Origin: MED-G105 sp039819085
GTDB lineage: Bacteria > Pseudomonadota > Alphaproteobacteria > Caulobacterales > Parvularculaceae
Direction of reading: 5' to 3'
Length of the DNA stretch: 64,000 nucleotides
Assembly (NCBI GenBank): GCA_039819085.1
Contig: JBCBSQ010000003.1
Span: 185,561-249,560, forward strand
The translations under genes were made by a program, and so were the position numbers. Under the pieces are notes generated by a model, which saw only the letters and a list, made by a program, of their open reading frames with translations, made no database searches and was not told where the DNA came from. Below, piece by piece: positions 26,055 through 35,008 of this stretch (positions are counted from its first letter, which is position 1; each line of letters begins with the position of its first letter).

Positions 26055-27035
26055 CTAGGCGACTTCGACCTGGTAGGCGGCCTCGGGCAAGTCCTCGCCG
26101 AAGGCGCGCTGGTAAAACTCCGCCACCGCCGGGCGTTCCAGTTCATCGCACTTGTTGAGGAAGGTCACCCGGAACGCGTAGCCGATGTCCTGGAAGATCT
26201 CCGCGTTCTGCGCCCAGGTGATCACCGTGCGCGGCGACATGACTGTTGAAATGTCGCCATTGATGAGCGCATTGCGGGTCATGTCCGCAACGCGCACCAT
26301 CGCGTCAATCGCGCGCCTGCCCTCTTCGGTATCGTAACGCGGCGCTTTGGAGAGGACGATTTCCGTTTCGACGTCATGCGGTAGGTAGTTCAGGGTGGTG
26401 ACGATCGACCACCGGTCCATCTGGCCCTGATTGATCTGCTGGGTGCCGTGATAAAGCCCCGTGGTGTCCCCGAGGCCGATCGTGTTGGTGGTCGCAAAGA
26501 GCCGGAACCAGGGGTTCGGCTTAAGCACTTTGTTCTGGTCAAGCAGCGTCAAACGGCCTTCCGCCTCCAAAACACGCTGAATCACAAACATCACATCCGG
26601 CCGGCCGGCGTCATACTCATCGAAGACAAGCGCGACGGGGCGCTGAAACGCCCACGGCAGAATGCCTTCCTTGAAGGCCGTGATCTGTTGGCCGTTCTCC
26701 ACCACGATTGCGTCTTTGCCGATGAGGTCGATCCGGCTCACATGGCTGTCGAGATTGACGCGGATGCAGGGCCAGTTGAGGCGCGCGGCGACCTGTTCGA
26801 TGTGGGTCGATTTGCCAGTGCCGTGATAGCCTTGAACCATCACGCGGCGATTGTGCGCGAACCCGGCGATAATCGCGAGGGTCGTCTGCGGGTCGAAGCG
26901 GTAAGAATCATCGCGCGCCGGCACGTATTCATTCCGCGTCGAAAACGCCGGGACGTCCAAGTCGAAGTCGACGCCAAAAGCGTCTCGCGCATTGACGGTA
27001 ATGTCTGGGGCGGCGGCGAATTCGTGCTCGGACAT
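26055..27035 (-). CDS. cobS: Cobaltochelatase subunit CobS (AAA+ ATPase)
   Basis: CobS is the AAA+ motor of the aerobic CobN-CobS-CobT cobalt chelatase. It has 326 residues. Walker A is GYHGTGKS at 69-76, Walker B is ALVFDEYDAG, and a sensor-like FATTNTIGLGDTTGLYHG follows. The ATG at 27035 begins the usual MSEHEF-type N-terminus; a longer frame upstream is not conserved. The J-domain gene upstream is its common neighbour. The partner cobT, normally next downstream, is missing; the next gene is the FAD oxidoreductase. Confidence 0.93.
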   Translation of the reverse strand: MSEHEFAAAPDITVNARDAFGVDFDLDVPAFSTRNEYVPARDDSYRFDPQTTLAIIAGFAHNRRVMVQGYHGTGKSTHIEQVAARLNWPCIRVNLDSHVSRIDLIGKDAIVVENGQQITAFKEGILPWAFQRPVALVFDEYDAGRPDVMFVIQRVLEAEGRLTLLDQNKVLKPNPWFRLFATTNTIGLGDTTGLYHGTQQINQGQMDRWSIVTTLNYLPHDVETEIVLSKAPRYDTEEGRRAIDAMVRVADMTRNALINGDISTVMSPRTVITWAQNAEIFQDIGYAFRVTFLNKCDELERPAVAEFYQRAFGEDLPEAAYQVEVA

Positions 27036-27198
27036 GCGGGGAACCTTACGTGCGCAGCCCAAAGGCCGCGATCTCATCTATGACCTAAATCTAGGCGCGG
27101 AAACTGGCGGAAAGGACCGGGCGAGGCAAGGGGACGGCTGGCCGCGGACTGTGGCGCTTTTGCCGATGCGCCATGCCGCAGCCGCCGCAAGCGGGGCT

Positions 27199-27840
27199 TC
27201 AGCAGAGCCCGGCTTTTTTCAGGATCTGGTGCGCCTTGACCACTTCCTGGAGCTGCGTCTCCGCGCTGCGGTCGCCGCCATTGGAATCCGGGTGGTAGCG
27301 CCGCACCAGCTCCGCGTAACGCTTGCGGATATCAGACCCGGACGCCGTGACTTTCAGGTCAAGGGTCTCGAACGCCTTGACCTGAAGGCGCGGCAGCTTG
27401 CGCCCTTCGCGGTAGTCGCCGCGCACTGTCCGCTGCGTCGCCGCTTGCTCTTTAAAGAGCCCGTGGGCGTCATCGAGATCGGCCGGTCCGCGCCCCTTCG
27501 CCGCGGCGCGGGCGCGTTCGTTCTTGCCCATTGTCCAGGTGGGACGATCGCCGTGCATGGAGGCGAGTTTCGCCTTTTCCGCCTCTTCCTTCGAAAGCCC
27601 GTCGAAATAGTTCCAGCTCTTGTTGTGTTCCGCTGCGTGTTTCGCGCAGAGCCAGATCTTCTCACCCGGCTCGCGCGGCGACTTCGGCGCGGCGATCACC
27701 GCCTTTTCTTCGCAGCCTTCCCGTTCGCATACACGCGTCGCCGCCTCCGCATAGACAGGCGTCTTCTTGCGGCCGCCGCGCCGCGGCGGCTTAACGCGGA
27801 TATCGAACCCGAGACGCGGCTTGTATTCAGAATCCGGCAT
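27199..27840 (-). CDS. J-domain protein (DnaJ-like)
   Basis: A 213-residue protein. Its C-terminal 65 residues form a J domain with a YAELVRRYHPDSNGG helix II-loop; the HPD that stimulates Hsp70 ATPase is intact. The N-terminal part has a small Cys-rich segment (CEREGCEEK and WLCAKHAAEHNK) that may bind zinc. This organisation, with the J domain at the end and beside bolA and cobS, is common in alphaproteobacteria. The ATG at 27840 follows a 125-bp divergent region shared with bolA. The specific Hsp70 client is unknown. Confidence 0.9.
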   Translation of the reverse strand: MPDSEYKPRLGFDIRVKPPRRGGRKKTPVYAEAATRVCEREGCEEKAVIAAPKSPREPGEKIWLCAKHAAEHNKSWNYFDGLSKEEAEKAKLASMHGDRPTWTMGKNERARAAAKGRGPADLDDAHGLFKEQAATQRTVRGDYREGRKLPRLQVKAFETLDLKVTASGSDIRKRYAELVRRYHPDSNGGDRSAETQLQEVVKAHQILKKAGLC

Positions 27841-27965
27841 GGCATGAGTATGGGAGGCGTGGGCGTTCGAAACAATATTGACAACGCCGCCCGAGCCATG
27901 CCCTCCATGCGTCCTTTTGGCTGATCCTGGCCGCTCCGCAGGGCCAAACATGAGGTTTACGGAAG

Positions 27966-28247
27966 ATGAGCGTCGCAGACGACATTCGAAGCAAGTTGGA
28001 AGCCGCGATTGAGCCCGTTCACCTCGATGTGAAGGACGAATCCCATCTTCACGCCGGGCACGCCGGCGCGCCTGACGGCGGCGAATCGCATTTTCGCTTG
28101 CGGATCGTGTCTCCGGCCTTCGAAGGCCTTGGCCGCGTCGCGCGTCAACGGCTTGTGAACTACGCCCTGCGAGAAGAGCTGAAAGGCCCTGTCCACGCCC
28201 TGGCGATGTCGACATTGACGCCCGCGGAGGCCGAAGCGGCGGACTAG
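27966..28247 (+). CDS. bolA: BolA family protein
   Basis: A 93-residue BolA-like protein. BolA proteins work with monothiol glutaredoxins in iron-sulfur trafficking and stress response. Conserved parts are the SHLHAGH loop, ESHFRLRIVSPAFEG and the RQRLVNYALREEL helix followed by HALAMSTLTP. The invariant His residues expected to bind the shared cluster are present. It is divergent from the J-domain gene. Confidence 0.93.
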   Translation: MSVADDIRSKLEAAIEPVHLDVKDESHLHAGHAGAPDGGESHFRLRIVSPAFEGLGRVARQRLVNYALREELKGPVHALAMSTLTPAEAEAAD

Positions 28248-28383
28248 TCGCGCCACGCCGTCCTCGGTCATGCCCTCAAGAAGCCAAATCTGCGTGAGAA
28301 GGCCGCTTGCGCGCATTCCGGCCCGCCGGCGTTTTCGGTAGTATCGAGCAAGGCTTGGGGCGGCGCGAAAGAGGTTTGGCGAA

Positions 28384-28917
28384 ATGACGAAAAGCAATTC
28401 ACTCCTGAGGGGACGCTTGCTTGCGGCGGCGGCCATGATCGGCGCGGCGGCGTGCGCGAGTTCTGGCGGCGTCGACTATCAGCCCGCGGACTCAAAGGGC
28501 TATGGTTACACGGATTTCCGCATCGAATCCGACCGGTATCGGGTGACGTTCGCGGGCGACGGCGGCACGCCTCAGGATATCGTTGAAGCCTTTGCGCTCC
28601 GCCGCGCAGCGGAACTCGCGCTCGCTGGAGGGTATGACTGGTTCCGCGTCGTGGGCGGGGCGACGGAGCGATCGGACCGGGGCGGGGTGAATGTCGGGGC
28701 CGGCTTCGGCGGCGGCTCCTTCGGGCGTCGCGGCGGCGTAAATGTGGGCGTTGGGGGCGATCTCGGGCGCGTCGGCGCGCGGCCCTTCTACACGACGCGG
28801 CTTGAGGTGCTGATGGGCTCCGGCGAGAAGCCGGCGGACGACGCGACAGTCTATGACGCGCGCTCGATCCTTGAAGCGGGCGAACTTCCGCCGGAAACGA
28901 CGCTGGATCCCGTTTAG
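28384..28917 (+). CDS. CC0125/CC1285-family lipoprotein
   Basis: A 177-residue lipoprotein precursor with a hydrophobic N-terminus and a lipobox ending AAC (about residue 21). It belongs to a Caulobacter-type family with a conserved GYGYTDFRIESDRYRVTF strand and an AFALRRAAELAL helix. A glycine-rich repeat follows, in which GGVNVGAGFGG and GGVNVGVGGD are nearly alike, then a TTRLEVLMG strand. Function is unknown. It lies between the bolA gene and the convergent rsmA gene, 136 bp after bolA, and probably has its own promoter. Confidence 0.85.
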   Translation: MTKSNSLLRGRLLAAAAMIGAAACASSGGVDYQPADSKGYGYTDFRIESDRYRVTFAGDGGTPQDIVEAFALRRAAELALAGGYDWFRVVGGATERSDRGGVNVGAGFGGGSFGRRGGVNVGVGGDLGRVGARPFYTTRLEVLMGSGEKPADDATVYDARSILEAGELPPETTLDPV

Positions 28918-28937
28918 GACGCGCGCCGCCCGCGTCT

Positions 28938-29786
28938 TCAGGCGGCGTCTTCAAGGGCCTTTGACAGGGCGATGAAGCGGTCGACCGAGACGGCTTCGGC
29001 GCGCGCGTCGGGCGGGACCGCGACGGCGGCGAGCACATCCTCCGTCCGAGGACCAAAGACTGGTTTCAACGAGCTGCGAAGCATTTTGCGCCGCTGGGAA
29101 AATGCCGCCTGCGTGATGCGCTCCAGGGCCGCAAAGTCGAAATCGATCGGCGCCGGCTCGAAAGTGATGACTGTGGAATCGACCTTTGGCGGCGGCGTGA
29201 AAGCGCGGGCAGGAAGGTCGAAGCCGCGATGCGGTTGGCTCGCGGCCTGCGCGACAATCGACAGGCGTCCGTAGGTTTTTGACCCTGGCGCAGCGAGAAT
29301 GCGGTCAGCGACTTCTTTCTGGAACATGAGCGCCATTGATCGCCAGGCGGGCCGCGCTCGGTCGGCGTTCGCGCGGAGCCAGCGGACCAAAAGCTCCGTA
29401 GAGATATTGTAGGGCAGGTTGGAAACGATCTTGACAGCGCCGCCTTCCCCGTTGGACGCCTTCGCGATGTCATAGTCGAGCGCGTCGCCCGCTTCGATTT
29501 CAAGACGGCCGTATGCGTCGGAAAGCTCGCCCAGCAAGGCGAGACAGCGATCGTCTCTCTCTACTGCGATGACGCGCGCGCCCGTCTCCAGAAGCGCTCT
29601 GGTGAGCCCGCCCGGGCCTGGCCCTATCTCAATGACGACGTCTTCCGGCGATGCGTTTGCGAGGCGCGCAATCTTCCGTGTAATGTTCATATCAAGAAGA
29701 AAGTGCTGGCCGAGCGACTTTCTGGCGTCAAGGCCATGGGCGGCGATCACATCGCGCAGGGGCGGCAGCTCGACGGGATTGTTCAC
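28938..29786 (-). CDS. rsmA: 16S rRNA (adenine1518/1519-N6) dimethyltransferase
   Basis: RsmA (KsgA) dimethylates two adjacent adenines in helix 45 of 16S rRNA late in 30S assembly. It has 282 residues. SLGQHFLLD lies near the N-terminus, the SAM motif is EIGPGPGGLTRALL, and motif IV is SNLPYNIST. The C-terminal RNA-binding part contains AFSQRRKMLRSSLK. It starts with GTG, overlapping the pdxA stop by 4 bp (GTGA), so the genes are coupled. It is the last gene of the lptD-surA-pdxA-rsmA arrangement. Confidence 0.96.
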   Translation of the reverse strand: MNNPVELPPLRDVIAAHGLDARKSLGQHFLLDMNITRKIARLANASPEDVVIEIGPGPGGLTRALLETGARVIAVERDDRCLALLGELSDAYGRLEIEAGDALDYDIAKASNGEGGAVKIVSNLPYNISTELLVRWLRANADRARPAWRSMALMFQKEVADRILAAPGSKTYGRLSIVAQAASQPHRGFDLPARAFTPPPKVDSTVITFEPAPIDFDFAALERITQAAFSQRRKMLRSSLKPVFGPRTEDVLAAVAVPPDARAEAVSVDRFIALSKALEDAA

Positions 29787-30772
29787 TTGGCGGCGAGCTC
29801 GGCGGCGAGGCGGATCGCCGCGATAAGGCTCTTGGGGCTCGCGACGCCCTTGCCGGCGATGTCGAGGGCCGTGCCGTGATCCGGCGAGGTCCGGATGATC
29901 GGCAGACCGAGCGTGACGTTGACCGCTTCGTCGAACGCCAGCGTCTTCGCCGGGATCAGCGCCTGGTCGTGCAGCATGCAGATCGCCGCGTCATACATAT
30001 TGCGGGCCGCGGCATGGAACATCGTGTCAGCCGGCAGTGGGCCGATCGCGTCAATGTTCCTTTGGCGGAGTATATCGACGGCTGGCGCGATGATGTTCAT
30101 GTCTTCCGAGCCCATGAGGCCGCCTTCGCCCGCATGGGGGTTAAGGCCGGAAATCGCAAGCCGCGGCGCATCGATCTTGAAGCGGGCGGCGAGGTCTGAC
30201 GCGACGACGGCGCCGACATGGACGATGCGATCCGTGGTCAGCGCGTCGATCGCTCGGCGAACCGATTGATGGATGGTCACCGGCGCGGTCCTGAGATCGG
30301 GGCCGACAAGCATCATGACGGGGCCGCGCGCCAGGCCGGAAGGCATAGCCGCGCTGTCGGTGAGGGCGCCGATGAACTCTGTGTGGCCGGGGTGGGCGAA
30401 GCCCGCCGCGGCGAGCGCGCTCTTTTGGATCGGGTTCGTCACGACGCCCGCCGCCTGGCCATCGAGGGCCGCGGCGACGGCCTGTTCGATCGACCGGATG
30501 ACAAGCCGCGCCGAGCTTGTGTCCGCGCGGCCGGGCGTCGCCTCTGAGAGGCGTCCGATATCGATCACTGGCAATGCGTCGGCGAAGGCGCCGCGCGCGT
30601 CGCCGGACGCGATTATCGACTGGACCGGTCCGAATTGCGCCGCCAGCGCTTCATCGCCAATGAGGAAGAAAACAGGTCCGGTTTCGCGCAAGGCGGCCCA
30701 GGCGGCCGCCGTAATCTCGGGGCCGATCCCGCCTGGCTCGCCGATCGTCATCGCCAGGGGCGCGGCGGTCAT
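29783..30772 (-). CDS. pdxA: 4-hydroxythreonine-4-phosphate dehydrogenase
   Basis: PdxA oxidises 4-phosphohydroxy-L-threonine in pyridoxal phosphate synthesis, using NAD and a divalent metal. It has 329 residues, with GEPGGIGPEI at the start and the NPIQKSALAAAGF, GHTEFIGAL and GLNPHAGEGG segments. The metal His is in MLHDQALIPAK and the substrate loop in TSPDHGTALDIAGKG. It lies 3 bp after surA and overlaps rsmA by 4 bp, so all three should be one transcript. Confidence 0.96.
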   Translation of the reverse strand: MTAAPLAMTIGEPGGIGPEITAAAWAALRETGPVFFLIGDEALAAQFGPVQSIIASGDARGAFADALPVIDIGRLSEATPGRADTSSARLVIRSIEQAVAAALDGQAAGVVTNPIQKSALAAAGFAHPGHTEFIGALTDSAAMPSGLARGPVMMLVGPDLRTAPVTIHQSVRRAIDALTTDRIVHVGAVVASDLAARFKIDAPRLAISGLNPHAGEGGLMGSEDMNIIAPAVDILRQRNIDAIGPLPADTMFHAAARNMYDAAICMLHDQALIPAKTLAFDEAVNVTLGLPIIRTSPDHGTALDIAGKGVASPKSLIAAIRLAAELAAK

Positions 30773-30775
30773 CGA

Positions 30776-32086
30776 TTAGCGCGGTTCCGTCGGCGCAGCC
30801 GTCTTCAGCCGCACGTCGACCATGATCCGACGCTCCACATCCCGAAGGTACTGTTGCGAGATTTTTTCGAGCTGGCGCTGAAACAGCCGGTTCTCGATCG
30901 AGCGCCGGGACGGAATGCCAAGACCTTCGTCAAGCTCGCAGACATAAGCGACGTGGAGCCATCCGTCCGCTTCGAGGATCGGGCTCAAATCGCCGCGGTC
31001 GAGGCCGTCGATCGCGTCCCGGAACCGCTCGTCAATTTCGCTCAGCTTTGCGCCGTCGATCACCGCGATTCCGATATCCGGACCGAGGTCCTGACGCAGC
31101 CCGCCGCTTTCGCAGGCGCGCGCGGTGGGCAGCTTTTCCAGCGCGCGGCGCGCCGCAGTGCGGCCCATATCCACCGGGGCCGAAGCGTAGGCGAGCGCGT
31201 ACCTTTTCTCGCCCTGCTGTTTGGCTTCGCGCTTGTCGCGCACGGCCATGATCATGAACGCGCCTTCTGACGGGATCGGATTGGTCACCGCCCCCACGGG
31301 CAATTCACGCACCGCCGTGTCGAGCTCGGTCGGGAGTTCGCCCGCGCGCAGCCATCCAAGATCGCCGCCGGCGGCGGCGGACGTACAGGCGGAAAACTGC
31401 TGCGCGACCACTGCGAACGGCACGCCGCGGCGCATCTGCTCGATCAGCTGCAGCGCGCCCTCGTAATATTGCTGCGCCTGGTCCGGCGCGGGCACGGGGA
31501 TGCAGACCTCCGAGACGAGGTATTGCTCCGACGTCGCTTCCTCGCGCATGCGCTCCAGGGTCGCGTCGATTTCTTCATCACTCACGCGAACCCGCGAGCC
31601 GAAGCGGCCCTGCACGATTTCCGGCCAGATTGTGGAGGCGCTGATCTGTTGGCGCAGACCGTTAATGTCGACGCCGGCGGCCTTCAGGGTGGTCTGGAAC
31701 TCGTCGAGGGGCAGGCCGCTTTGCGCCGCCATCCCCGCGATCTCCTGCATAACGGTTCGCTCGTCGGGCGTGACTTCGAACTTCGCCGCCTCGATCAGCT
31801 TCAGTTTTTCTTCGACGAGGTCACGAAGCGCGCGCGCTTCGACCGCTGGAAGCATTTCCGGCCGGATGCGCCCTCCGGACGACACCAGCATCAGGCGCAC
31901 CCGTTGTTGGACGTCATAGGTGGTGATCACCTGATCGTCGACGATTGCGGCGACACCGCTTTCAACCTTCGGCGAGGGCGGCGCTTCGGCGTCGGCCGGC
32001 GGCGGTTGCTGGGCGCGGACGCCAGCGGCGCCCGCCGCGGCGGCGAGGACGGCGAGAAGGCAGGAGAAGAGATATCGGCTACGCAT
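30776..32086 (-). CDS. surA: Periplasmic chaperone / peptidyl-prolyl isomerase SurA
   Basis: SurA escorts outer-membrane proteins, LptD among them, to the BAM complex. It has 436 residues with a signal peptide cleaved near RAQ. A SurA-N domain (about 45-165) is followed by one clear parvulin domain (about 180-290, including VAQQFSACTSAAAGGDLGWL). A less conserved second region closes the protein. I chose the ATG at 32086; a GTG two codons earlier (32092) is also in frame. It sits between lptD and pdxA in the conserved order. Confidence 0.93.
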   Translation of the reverse strand: MRSRYLFSCLLAVLAAAAGAAGVRAQQPPPADAEAPPSPKVESGVAAIVDDQVITTYDVQQRVRLMLVSSGGRIRPEMLPAVEARALRDLVEEKLKLIEAAKFEVTPDERTVMQEIAGMAAQSGLPLDEFQTTLKAAGVDINGLRQQISASTIWPEIVQGRFGSRVRVSDEEIDATLERMREEATSEQYLVSEVCIPVPAPDQAQQYYEGALQLIEQMRRGVPFAVVAQQFSACTSAAAGGDLGWLRAGELPTELDTAVRELPVGAVTNPIPSEGAFMIMAVRDKREAKQQGEKRYALAYASAPVDMGRTAARRALEKLPTARACESGGLRQDLGPDIGIAVIDGAKLSEIDERFRDAIDGLDRGDLSPILEADGWLHVAYVCELDEGLGIPSRRSIENRLFQRQLEKISQQYLRDVERRIMVDVRLKTAAPTEPR

Positions 32087-32406
32087 GATCACGATTCAGA
32101 CTTTGTCGCTCTTCTGGACCACTGTTCCGGACGCAGGCTACCAAACGCCGCGCTGATCGGGAAAGCGCAGACCGGCGAACCCTGGTGCGGGCCGCGCAAG
32201 GACCCGCGATTATCCCGGATTTGTCAAAAGGACCTTCATACATCGACACGCGGCGGCGTCATGGATGGCTGGCGCAGTGGCTGGTTCGGGCCGCAATACG
32301 CGGCGTCGCATCGCAGAATAAGTCAATTCCGCCCAATAGCCAACGCGCCAATAGCGAACGCGTTTGCGGCGACGCGTTCGCCGCGACCGAGGGCCAGGCT
32401 GAGCGG
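32087..32406. other. 320-bp gap between lptD and surA
   Basis: Both flanking genes run leftward, and the gap is long for this normally tight pair, so surA may have its own promoter here. I see no family-like open frame, RNA gene or strong palindrome. Confidence 0.5.
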
Positions 32407-34908
32407 TCATTCTACAAGCGTGCGCAATGTGAATTGCAGCCTGACGGCGTTGTTCTGCTGCAGGGTTCTGTCGTTCGTCCTGTCACGCACATAGGACAGT
32501 GAGAAGAGCGCGCAGTCGTCCTGATAGGCGAGCCCGAAGGTCTGCTGAATAAGCCGGTCTTGAGTTAAGTCCTGTCGCCAGCTGAACGAGGTGCGCCAGT
32601 TGTCGGACATTCGGAATGTGACGGCCGGCGTGATCTCTTCTCGCGCGGTGAGGCCGCTTGCGTCGTCCACGTCGGCGAGCCGGGCGTAGGTGGCCGATGT
32701 GCGGAATCGCCAGGCGTTGAGGTAGGCGAAGGATTCAATGCGCGTGAAGTCGCCGAAATCCTGGGTCATCCGGAACCGGCTATCGACGCCGATGATGTTC
32801 CTGTAGCGGATGTTCAGCGCCCCAACGATGTCGGAGCGTTCATCGCCGAGACCGTTCGGGAAGTTCGGCTCTGAGCCGTCCAGCGGCCGATCGGATGTGA
32901 AGGCGAGCGTTTGCTGCGCGCGGAACTGCTGGCCAATCTCGCCTTCCATTGCAAATCCGAAACGCGTGGTCGCCGCGGCGCTGATCCCGATATTGACGCG
33001 TTGACCGTCCTCGAACGCGTCGAAGCCGGGCGATTTATTGGGATCGAAGAGGCCGGCGAAATCGAAGTCGATGCTTCGACTGTCTTCGTTGATGATGTCG
33101 GGATCGTTGAGGCCCGCAAGGCTCGCCACCAATTGCACCCGCGGCTCAATGAAGAGGGAAAAGTGCCTAGTATGCTTCACGAGAGGATACGACCACTCAA
33201 CGCCGACGGTCGGCGCGAAGCGGCCGGCGAGGTCGGAGGTCTCGCCGGCGTCGAACGCGGCGAGCGCCGCGCCGCGTGACGCCTCGTCACCCTGATCGAT
33301 GTCGTCATACGTGATGATGTCGCCGCGCGCTTCAGCGAAAGCGCGGAACCGATGCCCTCCCTTGGTCACCGTTTCCGCCTCCCAACCGGCCGCGGCGGTG
33401 AGGCGACGGCTGTCGAGGCCGCCGGTGCGTTGCAGGGCGGTGAGATTGGCGCGGACATAGGCTTCGCCGCCGGCGACCTTCCAGCCTCTCTTCTCATAGT
33501 CAATTCGAGGCAGGACGTAAGGGTTCAGTTCGTCGAAGTTTTCGGCTCGATTGCGCAACTCCTGAAAGACGAATCCCTCCGCCCTCAGATGATGGCCATC
33601 CTTGCGGTAATCGACGAAGCCGGTCGACGTCAGCCGGTTCGCCCGCGTTGTATCGAGGTCCTTCTTGAGGTCGCCGCGGCGCAGAATATTGTAGCGTCGC
33701 AGGTAGAAATCGTCGGAGACGCGCTCCACGTCATAGCCAACTTTCACATGAGGCCCGAACTCGCGCACGCCCCTGGCGAATACGTGCCACCGTATGTCCG
33801 GCGCGCCGGGGTCGTCCTCCTGATTCTCGAAGTCGATGATCCCGCCATTGATGACGTTGAAGGCGTTGTCATCTCGTCGCCGGTACTCCCCCTGCCACAA
33901 TATCCCATCAAGAGACGTGTACCTCGGAAAGAAGGTGGCGTCCTGAGTGTTAGAGATCGCGAAATAGTAGGGGACCTCGATATTGAAGCCTTGCCGCGTG
34001 TCCTGGCCGACGCGGGGCGACAGCAATCCCGACTGGCGCTCGACGGCGGGATCCGGCCCTTGCAGGTAAGGGGAGTAGAAGACCGGCACGCCCTTCAGTT
34101 CCAGGAACGCATGGTGAAAGCGGATCGCCTGGCGCTCTTCGTCCCGGACGACTTTCAGCGCTTTCACGCGCCAGGTCGGCTTCTTGCCGGTTCCGTCCTC
34201 TCGGCAGACCTCGCAGGCGGTGTAGACGGCTTTGCGAAAACGCGTGCGCGCGCCTTGTTCGCGTACGCCCGTTTCGGCGGCGACGCGCGCGTTTTCGGCC
34301 AGAAGCGCGCTGAAATTGGTGGCGACGCCGTCGCGCAAGTCGCCGGTGAGCCGGACCTTACCTGCAAACACCGTCTCCAGCGTTTCATCGGTGATCGTCA
34401 CATTCCCTTCGGCGTAGACGACGTCCTTCGCCGGGTCGTAAACGAGACGGTCCGCGCGCAGGAAGCGTTCGCCGAAATAGGCGCGCACGTCGCCTTCGGC
34501 GATAATCGGCCCGTCTGTCTCATGGCGGACGACGCTGTCGGCTTCAAAGAGGACGGTTTCGTCTTCGGATTGAGGGGGGGATTGAGGGGGCGATTGAGCC
34601 GGCCGCTTGGCCGGCCGAGAGGAGCGGACCGATTTGGCGCCACCGGGCGAGGCGGCGGGTTCTGGAGAAAGCCTTAGCGGCGGCGCGCCCGTCGCTTCGC
34701 CGTCCAGGCCGCGCAGCTGATCAACGGTGGTCGCGCGCGCGTCGGTTTCGACGGCCGCGCCGGTATTGCCAGCCTGCGAATTGGATAGCTCAGGCGTCTG
34801 ACCATGCGCGGCGGAAAGTCCGAGCGGCGCGGCGAGCGCGGCGGCCGAAGCGACTTTCCCGAGCCTGAGGCGCGGTTGCGCTGATCCCTTCGGCTCGCGT
34901 GACGTCAT
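32407..34908 (-). CDS. lptD: LPS-assembly protein LptD
   Basis: LptD is the outer-membrane barrel that inserts LPS, with LptE. It has 833 residues: a signal peptide (to about SAAHGQ), then a Pro/Ser/Ala-rich linker with PPQS repeats. An OstA/LptA-like jelly-roll follows (about 115-250; VRHETDGPIIAEGDVRAYF and YAEGNVTITD), then a large C-terminal barrel ending RLQFTLRTLVE. A Cys pair in TACEVCRED lies in the middle, unlike the enterobacterial Cys layout. The ATG at 34908 gives the signal peptide; an upstream Met at 34968 does not. Next genes are surA downstream and lptG upstream, at 100 bp. Confidence 0.93.
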   Translation of the reverse strand: MTSREPKGSAQPRLRLGKVASAAALAAPLGLSAAHGQTPELSNSQAGNTGAAVETDARATTVDQLRGLDGEATGAPPLRLSPEPAASPGGAKSVRSSRPAKRPAQSPPQSPPQSEDETVLFEADSVVRHETDGPIIAEGDVRAYFGERFLRADRLVYDPAKDVVYAEGNVTITDETLETVFAGKVRLTGDLRDGVATNFSALLAENARVAAETGVREQGARTRFRKAVYTACEVCREDGTGKKPTWRVKALKVVRDEERQAIRFHHAFLELKGVPVFYSPYLQGPDPAVERQSGLLSPRVGQDTRQGFNIEVPYYFAISNTQDATFFPRYTSLDGILWQGEYRRRDDNAFNVINGGIIDFENQEDDPGAPDIRWHVFARGVREFGPHVKVGYDVERVSDDFYLRRYNILRRGDLKKDLDTTRANRLTSTGFVDYRKDGHHLRAEGFVFQELRNRAENFDELNPYVLPRIDYEKRGWKVAGGEAYVRANLTALQRTGGLDSRRLTAAAGWEAETVTKGGHRFRAFAEARGDIITYDDIDQGDEASRGAALAAFDAGETSDLAGRFAPTVGVEWSYPLVKHTRHFSLFIEPRVQLVASLAGLNDPDIINEDSRSIDFDFAGLFDPNKSPGFDAFEDGQRVNIGISAAATTRFGFAMEGEIGQQFRAQQTLAFTSDRPLDGSEPNFPNGLGDERSDIVGALNIRYRNIIGVDSRFRMTQDFGDFTRIESFAYLNAWRFRTSATYARLADVDDASGLTAREEITPAVTFRMSDNWRTSFSWRQDLTQDRLIQQTFGLAYQDDCALFSLSYVRDRTNDRTLQQNNAVRLQFTLRTLVE
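34568..34603. repeat. Three tandem 12-bp repeats inside lptD
   Basis: Three 12-base units beginning GATTGAG (plus strand), the third diverged in its last bases, encode the PPQS-type repeat in the LptD linker. The unit is a multiple of three, so copy-number slippage would keep the frame. Confidence 0.75.
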
Positions 34909-35008
34909 TCCGGCTGATGCTGCTCTTCCTACCACACCGCAGTACTTTAATGCGCACGCCGAGCGCAACCTCGCGCATGGCGAGGCCGTGCGATCGCGTC
35001 GCTCGCGT

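Noticed and set aside
33352..34677. 441-residue open frame opposite lptD
   Set aside because: Antisense of a confident lptD with no family resemblance.
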